Shown here: positions 50,002-57,334 of the stretch, piece after piece
How the letters are laid out: the number at the start of each line of letters is the position of its first letter
Numbering within the stretch: the stretch's first letter is position 1
From: a virus
IMG/VR virus record: IMGVR_UViG_3300031772_000003
Span: 1-64,000 of that record
Reading direction: 5' to 3' (one strand)
DNA: 64,000 nt
Position numbers and translations under genes: made by a program
Notes under the pieces: model-generated
What the model was told of the DNA's origin: nothing
The model's input: only the letters and a program-made list of their open reading frames with translations
The model's database searches: none

Positions 50002-50329
50002 TGTTACGCTCCAAGGAGGCCACGGCCTCATCTAGGTCCAGCAAGCCGCGCTCGCAGGCCCCCACGGCCTCCCCTCGGGTCCAAGGCTCGCGGAGGGTGA
50101 GGGCCTCAAATATGGCACGGAAGCGGCCTAGACGCTCGCAGGCACGCTTCCGGCTCTTCACGCGGCCTCCGGGCCTCATGAGGAGCCGGCTCAACGCCTT
50201 GGCGTGTGCGCGGGCCTCTAGGACCGTTGCGGGAGCCGCGAGACCCAGAGCTTCTCGGCAGGTCCCACCTGACAGATTCCGGACCCATCGGGCGTAAGCG
50301 GCAAGCACACTTGTGGCTGCGGCGCTCAT
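49991..50329 (-). CDS. Neck or tail-associated hypothetical protein, 112 aa
   Basis: ATG overlaps the upstream stop. Helical, Arg/Ala/Leu-rich protein (LARAHAKALSRLLMRPGG), mildly basic. No family recognised. It sits between the gp10-like and tail completion genes, where small neck proteins are usual. Confidence 0.55.
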   Translation of the reverse strand: MSAAATSVLAAYARWVRNLSGGTCREALGLAAPATVLEARAHAKALSRLLMRPGGRVKSRKRACERLGRFRAIFEALTLREPWTRGEAVGACERGLLDLDEAVASLERNSVA

Positions 50330-50787
50330 GCGTGTGCCCTCCGCTCGATCCGTTGCGCCACGGATTCCGCCACGGCCCTAGCCAAGCCATCAATGGCCGC
50401 TCCAACCCTGCTTAGGGGACCCCTAGCGGGGACCGTAGAGGTGCCGTACTCCAGGGCCTCGATGATCTCGGGCGGAACGCCGAGCCGACCCATCCTATCG
50501 GCATCCAGAATCACGGCATAACTGCCGTCCTCATCACCGGGCTCGACTCGTATGGAACTCGTGATCGCGGCCGCGGTCTGGGGCAGATGGGCCAAGGCGG
50601 GCCACGCCAGAATGGCGTCGGGGCTGGGCAGCCAGCCCATGAGGGCGAACCGAACCTCCTCGCGGAGGGCCTCGGCGATGGTGAGGCAGGTATCGCGGGG
50701 CAGGGCCCCGCGGGCCGCCTCCACCTCACCCATGAGGTCGTGGAGAATCGCACCGGCGTCAATGCTTGGCACCGAAATAGACAGCAC
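50326..50787 (-). CDS. HK97 gp10-like head-tail protein, 153 aa
   Basis: GTG at 50787 with GGAG seven bases upstream. Helical segments (LHDLMGEVEAARGALP, TIAEALREEVRFAL) and a strand-rich SYAVILDADRMGRLGVPP followed by a Ser/Arg C-terminal helix resemble HK97 gp10/neck adaptor proteins. The identity is weakly supported; context (neck genes) is the main evidence. Confidence 0.5.
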   Translation of the reverse strand: MLSISVPSIDAGAILHDLMGEVEAARGALPRDTCLTIAEALREEVRFALMGWLPSPDAILAWPALAHLPQTAAAITSSIRVEPGDEDGSYAVILDADRMGRLGVPPEIIEALEYGTSTVPARGPLSRVGAAIDGLARAVAESVAQRIERRAHA

Positions 50788-50902
50788 TGGCAGGCTCCAC
50801 GGGGCCCTGACCGGGGTAAACCGGCGGCTCGCGCCTTGGGTCCCGACACGGTACTATGCGGACGGTTCTATGGATATTCTACTGTGGGGGGAGAGGAGGC
50901 CA

Positions 50903-51415
50903 TTAGGGCTGTTGGTACGCTTCCAGTGGCTCGCGGTAGCGGGTGCCGCGAATGTCGTACCACAGCGGCACGTCGGTGTTGGCGAAGCGGGTGGCGCAAA
51001 TGACGCTCAACACGTCGTAGACACACTCGGAGAAACGGAAGCGGTCCCCCGCCGCCGCGATGATCGTGGCCGCTAAGGTGTTGGGGTTTTGGGTCGCTAG
51101 GCCCGCTTGGACGAGGCTGAGGACGCTGACCTTCAGCGTCACATCACGGGTCTCCTCCACCCCGTACTTGGTGAGGGGCCTGGCTTCGGCATCGGGTGCG
51201 GGGGCTGCCCGAACCTGATGGGGCGCGGGCCTGCCATCCACACCGTCGGTGAAGACCTTCTCGGCCTCGCGGGCCTCCGCGAACACGTCGTCCACGGCCT
51301 CCGCCGACGTGACCTGCCGCCAGTACGTGATGAGTGGGTAGTGGCGGTTGCAGTAGTCCCTCATGCGGCGTTGGATATTGGCGAGATCGCGGAGGGTTGG
51401 CCACTGGGTCTGCAT
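50903..51415 (-). CDS. Neck/tail protein of unknown family, 170 aa
   Basis: ATG at 51415 with GGAG upstream. Helical N-terminus (LRDLANIQRRMRDYCNRHYP), a Pro/Ala linker, then a beta-rich C-terminus. It ends about 115 bases before the gp10-like start. Synteny suggests head-tail connector. Confidence 0.6.
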   Translation of the reverse strand: MQTQWPTLRDLANIQRRMRDYCNRHYPLITYWRQVTSAEAVDDVFAEAREAEKVFTDGVDGRPAPHQVRAAPAPDAEARPLTKYGVEETRDVTLKVSVLSLVQAGLATQNPNTLAATIIAAAGDRFRFSECVYDVLSVICATRFANTDVPLWYDIRGTRYREPLEAYQQP

Positions 51416-51549
51416 CACTTGGCTCCAAGTGGCTTTACGGCTTCCTGGGGCTTGGCGGGGGTGGTATAACCTGATTTGGAAGCCAGGGCTCCTGCCGCTA
51501 CGGATGCCGCCGCGGCCCACAACACCAAGGGGAGACACAGATGACGCAT
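51415..51549 (-). CDS. Small secreted or membrane peptide, 44 aa
   Basis: ATG at 51549 with a strong GAGGAGG. N-terminal hydrophobic segment (LCLPLVLWAAAASVAAGALA) resembles a signal peptide or anchor, then a Lys/Pro-rich tail. Its stop overlaps the next start (TGATG). Belongs to a small-gene cluster with two lipoprotein-like genes. Confidence 0.65.
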   Translation of the reverse strand: MRHLCLPLVLWAAAASVAAGALASKSGYTTPAKPQEAVKPLGAK

Positions 51550-51560
51550 GGTAAACCTCC

Positions 51561-51815
51561 TCACCTCCCCATATGCTGGGCCTCCGGGGCACTGCTGGCC
51601 GACACCCCGGCGTCCCTCTTTTCCATCTGCCGCCGCCGCTCCCGGGCCAACTCGTTGAGACTGATGCCCTCGCGCGCCGCCCACGCCACGACCGCGGGTG
51701 GGAACTTCGCTATGATGAGCAACTCCGCGACCTTTGCCACGCGGTCTACAGTTGTCTCGGTCGGCCACGAGCAACCCGCAAGGATGCAGGTGACGAGGAT
51801 AGCGGCGACGCGCAT
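51561..51815 (-). CDS. Lipoprotein, 84 aa
   Basis: ATG at 51815 with GGGAG. Signal peptide with lipobox ILAGC at residues 11-15 for lipid attachment. The mature part has a helical Glu/Arg-rich end. The size and lipobox fit an outer-membrane spanin (Rz1-like) or a lysogenic conversion lipoprotein, but the proline content typical of Rz1 is low. An inner-membrane partner may be 51817-51993. Confidence 0.7.
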   Translation of the reverse strand: MRVAAILVTCILAGCSWPTETTVDRVAKVAELLIIAKFPPAVVAWAAREGISLNELARERRRQMEKRDAGVSASSAPEAQHMGR

Positions 51816-51816
51816 G

Positions 51817-51993
51817 CTAATCTCCCGTTTCGTCCCACATGTTCGATACCGAATCGCTGATCGTCAGGTTCGAGTTCCAGCGGGCGTAGCGGATGATTAC
51901 CCGCACGACGATCAGGCACAGCAAACCACGCACTATCCCATAGAGGAGCCAGAGGCCAGCGCCGGCGAGTAGTGCGTAGAGCAGCCAGTTCAT
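51817..51993 (-). CDS. Small membrane protein, 58 aa
   Basis: ATG at 51993 with AGGTGAGAAG upstream. Residues 2-34 are hydrophobic with one Gly/Ala-rich bend (LLYALLAGAGLWLLYGIV), followed by a charged tail. Could be a two-helix holin-like protein or an i-spanin partner of the lipoprotein. Its stop is just before that gene's ATG. Confidence 0.6.
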   Translation of the reverse strand: MNWLLYALLAGAGLWLLYGIVRGLLCLIVVRVIIRYARWNSNLTISDSVSNMWDETGD

Positions 51994-52029
51994 CTTCTCA
52001 CCTGCCCCACAAGAGCCGCAGCACCTCCC

Positions 52030-52203
52030 TCATGGGATTGGAAGCCCTGCCGCAGTGAGAGCGGCCTTGGCGTCGCTCGCCTTCCCATTCAGGTCTTGGC
52101 GGAACTTCGCCACGTAGAACTTGAGGAGCTTTTGTGAATACTCCACGTCCGAGATCGTGCCGGCGGCGTGCCCTTTGACCAAAGGGGCGAGGATGATAAA
52201 TGG
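52030..52203 (-). pseudogene. In-frame continuation of the lipoprotein gene after a TGA
   Basis: Directly after the TGA of 52204-52485, the same frame continues for 57 sense codons with coding-like, amphipathic sequence (PFIILAPLVKGHAAG, then YSQKLLKFYVAKFRQ) to another TGA. There is no start codon with a ribosome binding site. TGA followed by C is a leaky context, so readthrough is possible; a nonsense mutation or error is the alternative. Confidence 0.55.
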
Positions 52204-52485
52204 TCAGGTCGAGCCGTTATGAACGCCGTCCCAAGTGACCTCGGTGTAGTAGCGGTGGAGGATGTCGAGCGTCCGCCAATCGGGGCCGGCGAGGAACGGC
52301 TTGCAGAAGTCGATGTCGGCTTGGGTCTGGTTCGGCACTCCAACGCTGGAGCACCCGCCCACGTTAATCGGAACCTCGAAGCCGTCGATGACGGTCCTCG
52401 GCCTGCGAACCATGCCCGGCCCGCACGATACCAGGGCCACGGTCAACGCGACGACGGCCTTCTTCGCCCACGACACGTTGCGCAT
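52204..52485 (-). CDS. Lipoprotein, 93 aa (to an internal TGA)
   Basis: ATG at 52485 with AGGAGG seven bases upstream. Signal peptide with lipobox ALVSC at residues 17-21. The mature part includes GGCSSVG and QTQADIDFCKPFLAG. The frame goes on beyond its TGA for 57 codons (52030-52203), giving about 151 residues if read through. Confidence 0.65.
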   Translation of the reverse strand: MRNVSWAKKAVVALTVALVSCGPGMVRRPRTVIDGFEVPINVGGCSSVGVPNQTQADIDFCKPFLAGPDWRTLDILHRYYTEVTWDGVHNGST

Positions 52486-52512
52486 CGGCACGCCTCCTAT
52501 GCCAAAAAAAAG

Positions 52513-53223
52513 TTACATCACCAGCGGCCCTTGGATGCGGCTCAACCGCTTGATCGTCGCCTCGGCTTCCGCGATCAGTTTAGCCGAATCCGTTGCAAGT
52601 TGTGCCGCATTCGTGGCCAACTGGCCCCCGGGGGCAGGCACCATCGGGAACTTGCCCCTGATCTCGGACAGGATGCCCTTGGCATAGCCAAGGACGGCCT
52701 TCTTCAGGACATCGACGTACTGCACCTTGCCTTTCTCGAAGTCGCCGGCATCGAGGGGAACGGCGACGATGTAGGCGATGTCGAAAGGCCCGCCCCAGCA
52801 GTCCACGAAGACCTTCCTGCTCGTCCCGTCGTAGGTCCAGCCGGGCTCCCTGCCCCTCACGCGCTGGTACAGCTTATACTGGCTGCGGTAGAAGTACCAA
52901 TCGCCCACCGGCATCCTCGGCCAAACCATCCTGAACATGAGCTCGAAGATGTTCATTTCCGAGTATTCACGAAGCTCCTGGGGCATCAGGAACTTCATGG
53001 TGAGGATGCCCCTGTCGGTGGGGTTGAGTTGGATCACCACCGATCCAACTTGGCTGCGCAAGACCCGAAGTTCGCGGCCAGAGGTGTAGTGGTTGAAGAG
53101 GTCGAGGGCGTCCTGGACCGATGTGGTGAGGTGGGTCTCGGTAAGCTCGACCTCAACCTCTGGGGCACCTAACCTGGCCTTGATCCAGTCCTTGAGCGTC
53201 GTCGTGAAAGTTTCGGCGGACAT
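52513..53223 (-). CDS. Neck protein, 236 aa
   Basis: ATG at 53223 with AGGAG seven bases upstream. Helical N-terminus (LKDWIKARLGAPEVEVEL), a central strand-rich domain with WYFYRSQYKLYQRVRGREP and a C-terminal helix rich in Ala/Thr. Resembles the neck/connector proteins (T4 gp13/gp14 type) that precede the sheath gene in T4-like phages. Assignment rests mainly on context. Confidence 0.65.
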   Translation of the reverse strand: MSAETFTTTLKDWIKARLGAPEVEVELTETHLTTSVQDALDLFNHYTSGRELRVLRSQVGSVVIQLNPTDRGILTMKFLMPQELREYSEMNIFELMFRMVWPRMPVGDWYFYRSQYKLYQRVRGREPGWTYDGTSRKVFVDCWGGPFDIAYIVAVPLDAGDFEKGKVQYVDVLKKAVLGYAKGILSEIRGKFPMVPAPGGQLATNAAQLATDSAKLIAEAEATIKRLSRIQGPLVM

Positions 53224-53255
53224 CGCAGGCTCCTCACCTCTATTCTACACCCAGA

Positions 53256-54395
53256 CTAGGAGAGAGTAAGGGGGCCTGGGGGAGGAATAACGAACTTGGA
53301 GCCGTCCCAGTACTTCCTGTGGCGCATCAGTTGGGAGAGAGACGGGCCAGCCACGCCACCGCTTTGCTCGGTGCCCCAGGTCAACTCGTTGTCGGCCTGG
53401 GTGACGTTCGCATACTCGAAGGCGAGCCAGGCGGCGGAGCGGGCGATACCCACGCTCAGGTGCATCTCGTCCAACCGGCCGTCCAGCCAATTGTTCGCTC
53501 CACCCGCATAGTGATTACCGAACAGTCGGTAGGTATTAGATGAGTTCAGGGCGTCAACCGACGTTGTGCTGTATGCTACCTCAATTCCGTCTTTATAAAC
53601 GGATTTTCGGCCATCGGAGACGCTATATCGAGCTGCAACGTGGTGCCACGCGCCCGTGCCCATCGTGTAAGCAACATCGTTATTCCGCGTGCCATTATTA
53701 CCAGTCGATGTGTCGCGCGTGTAGAAGGCTGTTTGAGTAAGTGAAAATGCCCAGTAATCATTACTGCTATAACTCATAAGATGGGATGTGGAACTTGGGG
53801 TGCTGTCAGCATATGCCCATGCCGAGAATGTGATTTCTGACGCGCCATCGATCACGTTCGGCGCAGTGAAGGCGTCCGTGTTGCTGTCGATATCTACGGC
53901 GCTTCCGATCTTGCCAGTCAATCCATAGGCGGGGGTGTTCACCTCCGCCGCTGTGTTCCCGTTGGCGGTGGAATCCGCGAGTGGCGTTGAGGCATCAGAA
54001 CAATGCCAGACGCCCTTGAAGTTGGCATCCCACACGCCTGATGCCGGTGAATAGGCCGTGTCGCCGGCCTTCTCATAGTAGACGCGCACGACGGTCTTGG
54101 TTCCACTGGCCGCGATGCTTGGGATTTTCACCCAGATGGAGGCTGTGACGTTGGACCCTGCACCACCGCTCCACGCCTCGATCTCGCTCGGTATTTCCGT
54201 TTGCGTTGCCGTCTCGTAGAAGTGCACGTCCGCGCCTGTCGCCAGGCAGTTCTTGAACACGACATCGAGCGTCGTGGCGTCGCCGTTTGTGTGCGCACTA
54301 TCGATTGGAAACAGCGCGGGGAAGTCCGTCAATCCGGCTGCCGGGTAGTCAATGGTGACTTCCATGTAGTGCGCGTAGCCACTTGGGTAGGCCAT
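53256..54395 (-). CDS. LamG/DUF2341-type lectin-like virion protein, 379 aa
   Basis: ATG at 54395. Residues about 1-125 resemble DUF2341 (YMEVTIDYPAAG, then DVVFKN, SIWVKIPSIAASGTKTVVRVYY). Residues 130-345 form a LamG-like concanavalin fold (GVWHCSD...ADSTANGN, AWAYADSTPSS, WHHVAARY, RLDEMHLSVGIARSAAWLA). Carbohydrate binding is likely; such proteins decorate phage heads or tails. It is unusual to find it in the neck region. Confidence 0.82.
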   Translation of the reverse strand: MAYPSGYAHYMEVTIDYPAAGLTDFPALFPIDSAHTNGDATTLDVVFKNCLATGADVHFYETATQTEIPSEIEAWSGGAGSNVTASIWVKIPSIAASGTKTVVRVYYEKAGDTAYSPASGVWDANFKGVWHCSDASTPLADSTANGNTAAEVNTPAYGLTGKIGSAVDIDSNTDAFTAPNVIDGASEITFSAWAYADSTPSSTSHLMSYSSNDYWAFSLTQTAFYTRDTSTGNNGTRNNDVAYTMGTGAWHHVAARYSVSDGRKSVYKDGIEVAYSTTSVDALNSSNTYRLFGNHYAGGANNWLDGRLDEMHLSVGIARSAAWLAFEYANVTQADNELTWGTEQSGGVAGPSLSQLMRHRKYWDGSKFVIPPPGPLTLS

Positions 54396-54408
54396 GCCTC
54401 AATCCCAT

Positions 54409-54657
54409 TCAGGCAAGATAGGCGGCACAGGCGTTGTAGAGCGCCGTGACCTTCGCCTTGAGCGAGTCGAGCTTGTCCACGTCTGCCTGGTCATACTCGC
54501 CCGTTGCGACACCGGCGATCATGATCAAGCGCGCCTGATTCAGTTCGAGCGCCTTGTTGGCGATGACAACGGCGCTACTCGAAATCTGGCTGAGGCGCCC
54601 CATGATTTCCTCGGCCATTTTCCTTCTGGTTACTTCCACAAATGCGTCACGGGCCAT
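54409..54657 (-). CDS. Small helical protein, 82 aa
   Basis: ATG at 54657 with AAGGAG upstream. Almost entirely helical (RRKMAEEIMGRLSQISSS, LDSLKAKVTALYNACAAYL). Looks like a virion-associated or neck-related helical bundle. The stop is 13 bases before the lectin gene start. The 155 bases upstream hold GC-rich hairpins but no convincing gene. Confidence 0.6.
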   Translation of the reverse strand: MARDAFVEVTRRKMAEEIMGRLSQISSSAVVIANKALELNQARLIMIAGVATGEYDQADVDKLDSLKAKVTALYNACAAYLA

Positions 54658-54813
54658 TGCAGTCTCCTTTCAAGCCGCGTGCGGTGCGGCGTAATGGGCC
54701 GGGGCAGAGGATGGCCCGCGGAGCATCCCTTTGTGGGCCGGGCCTTTGGCAGTGTGCCAACCGCGCATTCCCCACCCCTATTCGTTTCACCACTGGGTGA
54801 AGTCCATGTTCCA

Positions 54814-55536
54814 CTACTTAGGTGGCTCCGGCAGCGCCTCATGCTGCTCCTCGGTCAAGCCATGCTTGGCGTAGAGGTGGCCGATGAGGCCGTTGGTGTT
54901 CTTGAACCGCTTCTCCACGCCCTGCTGGGCGCAGACTTTACATAGGGGGAGATTCGCGGGCATTGTGGCTGGGATGACCGCCCCCATGCTTGGTGTCGGC
55001 ACCTGCTCGAAGGCAGGGGCTTGCGGAGGAGCGCTGGGGGCAGGAGGTGTGGGTGGTGCAGCCGCCACAACGCGCGGCGGCACCGAGACGTGGTTGGGGT
55101 GGGCCCGGGCGACATGAGCGTCATGGAGGGCCAATTGGCCTGTTCGGTGGATCTGGCAGACCCGGCAAATGTAGATCCCGCGCCTTCGTTCGTAGGTGTC
55201 GGTTTCTTCCTCGATGGGAGCGAGGGGCTGGGAGGGTGGAGGGCGAGCTACTGGGGGGCTCGCTCTTGGTTGTACCGGGGCCGTGGGGCGGGGTGGTGAG
55301 GGTGCGGGGTGAGTGGTGCTGCGGGGCGCGAGGTAATGAGGCGGCAACATCGGCTGCGCGGGGACCGGTGGAGTTCCGGGTCGATCCGGCACCACGACTC
55401 GGCTCAAGAAATCGGGCCCGACGTGGCGGCTCCACCACGGATCGGGAGAATAGCCCCCGGGTGGGAACGCCACTTGTGCCCCCGCCCTGCTCAGGAATAA
55501 GGGGTGGGGATGAAGGTTCTGGTAAATGACGGCCAT
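54814..55536 (-). CDS. Virion-region protein with two C2H2-like zinc fingers, 240 aa
   Basis: ATG at 55536 with GAGGAGG. After a short beta-rich N-terminus and a long Pro-rich linker, two fingers follow: CRVC...HDAHVARAH (about residue 125) and CKVC...IGHLYAKHG (about 200), each with a CxxC and two His. The segments between are Pro/Ala-rich. C2H2-type fingers are rare in phages. It lies immediately downstream of the capsid gene; role unknown. Confidence 0.75.
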   Translation of the reverse strand: MAVIYQNLHPHPLFLSRAGAQVAFPPGGYSPDPWWSRHVGPDFLSRVVVPDRPGTPPVPAQPMLPPHYLAPRSTTHPAPSPPRPTAPVQPRASPPVARPPPSQPLAPIEEETDTYERRRGIYICRVCQIHRTGQLALHDAHVARAHPNHVSVPPRVVAAAPPTPPAPSAPPQAPAFEQVPTPSMGAVIPATMPANLPLCKVCAQQGVEKRFKNTNGLIGHLYAKHGLTEEQHEALPEPPK

Positions 55537-55620
55537 TGCGTCCTCCTCGTTGTCGAGATACCTCCGGCACTCATGTGCAAGCGGGACGCCCAGGACTCGG
55601 CCTGAGCGTCCCGCCTGGGT

Positions 55621-55680
55621 GCTACTCCAAAGTAGCGGTGCTACTCCAAAGTAGTGGTGCTACTCCAAAGTAGCGGTGCT
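55621..55680. repeat. Array of short hairpin repeats, second locus
   Basis: Three tandem copies of about 20 bp (GCTACTCCAAAGTAGC plus a GGT spacer); each forms a 6-bp stem with a TTGG loop on the coding strand. Same family as 10310-10452. It lies after the capsid gene stop and upstream of the zinc-finger gene. Confidence 0.85.
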
Positions 55681-55734
55681 ATGCCACGAACGCGGGTCTA
55701 TGTACCTGAGCGGCGATTCTCGTCAAGCCCCTGC

Positions 55735-57201
55735 TCATGGTATGAAGGCCCCACCGGTTTGGATCACGATGCCGCGGATGTACATGTTGGCGTTGACGGG
55801 CTTCCTCGCGGCCCTGTACGCCATGCCCTTGCGGGCCAGAAGGTCATCGAGGATCACGGTGTTCGTGATGTACAGGGGCAGATAGGGGGCCCAAATGTAG
55901 CCGGTATCATTGAAGCCGCTGCCCTTGTAGCCCATCAAGAACTCGTTGCGGCTCGTCTCGCCGCCGTCGTTGCCGAAGCTGGGATCGCGGTAGATCGTCA
56001 GGTCCTCGACGGTGCCGATCTTGCGGACACCGGCCTCGTTGGAGGCACCGGCACCGCTCGACTTGAACCTGTTGAGGGTCTGGAGGATCTCGCAGAACCC
56101 AGGCCCGCCGACGACCCAGTTGGGCGTGACGCGCTGCGTCCGCTCATTGACGGCGATCTGGCCCTGAACCAGTGCGTCGTAGAGGCTTTCCTTGTGCCAA
56201 ATCCACGGCACGCCAAGCGGGGGAGTGCGGTCCCACGAGATGAGGCCGCTGGCCGCGATGGTCCGGAGGTGGCGGATGATCTCGTAGTTGACTTCCTTGG
56301 CGATCTCATTTCTCATGAAACTGACCGCCTCCATCTCCAACTTGAGGCCGTGGTACGCCTCGAAATCCTGGGCCGCTTCGATGCTGTACCTGCAACGCAG
56401 AGCCCATTTCCTGGCGGTCAGGGCCGCCGTGGTCATCTGGAGATCGATCTCGGGGGTATTGGCTTGGCCCTCGGAATTGAACTCGTAGTTGGCCACGACC
56501 GCGGTGCCCGCGTCAGGGGCGGTGGCGAACAGGAGGTCGTAGGCACCGGTCGCATAGTCAACGGTGTTGACCCCGAGGGGATCGACGGAGCCGATGAGGT
56601 GGCCATTGCCGTCATCCACGACTCTCCGGGTGCCGTCCCCGATGACGACGGTGGTGCCCCTCACCGGAACCAGGGCGAGGTTGCCGGTGAAGTGCGTTGC
56701 GGCACCGGTCCCGACCCCCCGCGGCTCATCCTTCACGCGCTCGCCGGTGTAGGTATACTCGGTCGAGGGGCCGCGCCGCACGTCGGACATCTTCGTGCCG
56801 CGCTGAATGCGGCCCTTGGTCGTGCCGTAGATGGGCTCGAAGAAGAACACGAGGCCGGTCGGGGCGTCGAGGGCTTGGACCGTCACCAACTCGGCGGCGA
56901 CGAGGTTGGCCATGTAAGCCCTGATGATCGGGAAGACGAACTTCTCGAAGCTGCCGACGCTGACGCTCGAAGTCGCCTCCTTGAGCTTGCGGATGTGACG
57001 CAGCGTGTTCTCGTACAAGCGTGCGAGATTGCAGCGCTTGTCCTCGTCCGCGATGCCCGCCAAGCAGTCGAGGATCTCGTCTCGGGCCTTGATGTCCCTG
57101 CCGGGCCGTTTCTTCCACGACTCCACGAGTTGGAAATCGGCGGCCCGCCGAGCCTCCCAACCCGCTTGAATATCGAGAATCGGGTTGTCCAGAGCGTCCA
57201 T
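55735..57201 (-). CDS. Major capsid protein, T4 gp23-like, 488 aa
   Basis: ATG at 57201 with GGAGG seven bases upstream. A charged N-terminal delta domain ends in L-K-E (residues 73-75), then A, which matches the (L/I)-x-E cleavage signal of T4-type prohead protease; cleavage there would give a mature protein starting at residue 76. The core has the gp23-like pattern (FEKFVFPIIRAYMANLVAAELV, RWALRCRY...EAAQDFEAYHG, LMGYKGSG...APYLPLYI). A beta insert at about residues 178-245 (VVDDGNGHLIGSVDPLG) matches modules in the baseplate J protein. Confidence 0.92.
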   Translation of the reverse strand: MDALDNPILDIQAGWEARRAADFQLVESWKKRPGRDIKARDEILDCLAGIADEDKRCNLARLYENTLRHIRKLKEATSSVSVGSFEKFVFPIIRAYMANLVAAELVTVQALDAPTGLVFFFEPIYGTTKGRIQRGTKMSDVRRGPSTEYTYTGERVKDEPRGVGTGAATHFTGNLALVPVRGTTVVIGDGTRRVVDDGNGHLIGSVDPLGVNTVDYATGAYDLLFATAPDAGTAVVANYEFNSEGQANTPEIDLQMTTAALTARKWALRCRYSIEAAQDFEAYHGLKLEMEAVSFMRNEIAKEVNYEIIRHLRTIAASGLISWDRTPPLGVPWIWHKESLYDALVQGQIAVNERTQRVTPNWVVGGPGFCEILQTLNRFKSSGAGASNEAGVRKIGTVEDLTIYRDPSFGNDGGETSRNEFLMGYKGSGFNDTGYIWAPYLPLYITNTVILDDLLARKGMAYRAARKPVNANMYIRGIVIQTGGAFIP

Positions 57202-57334
57202 GAAAGAACCTCCAGTGGTGCTGCTCCGGGGCAGCTACGTTTGACAGATCGTATCCGATCCGCTACGTCCATCCGCCGAAGGTCCTCCCCCAATGGGGGG
57301 AAGCTCCACAGGACTGACGCCTACGGAATCTCAC

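Noticed and set aside
52204-52206. TGA reassigned as an amino acid
   Set aside because: Many genes here end in TGA with tightly overlapping starts, so TGA is a normal stop.
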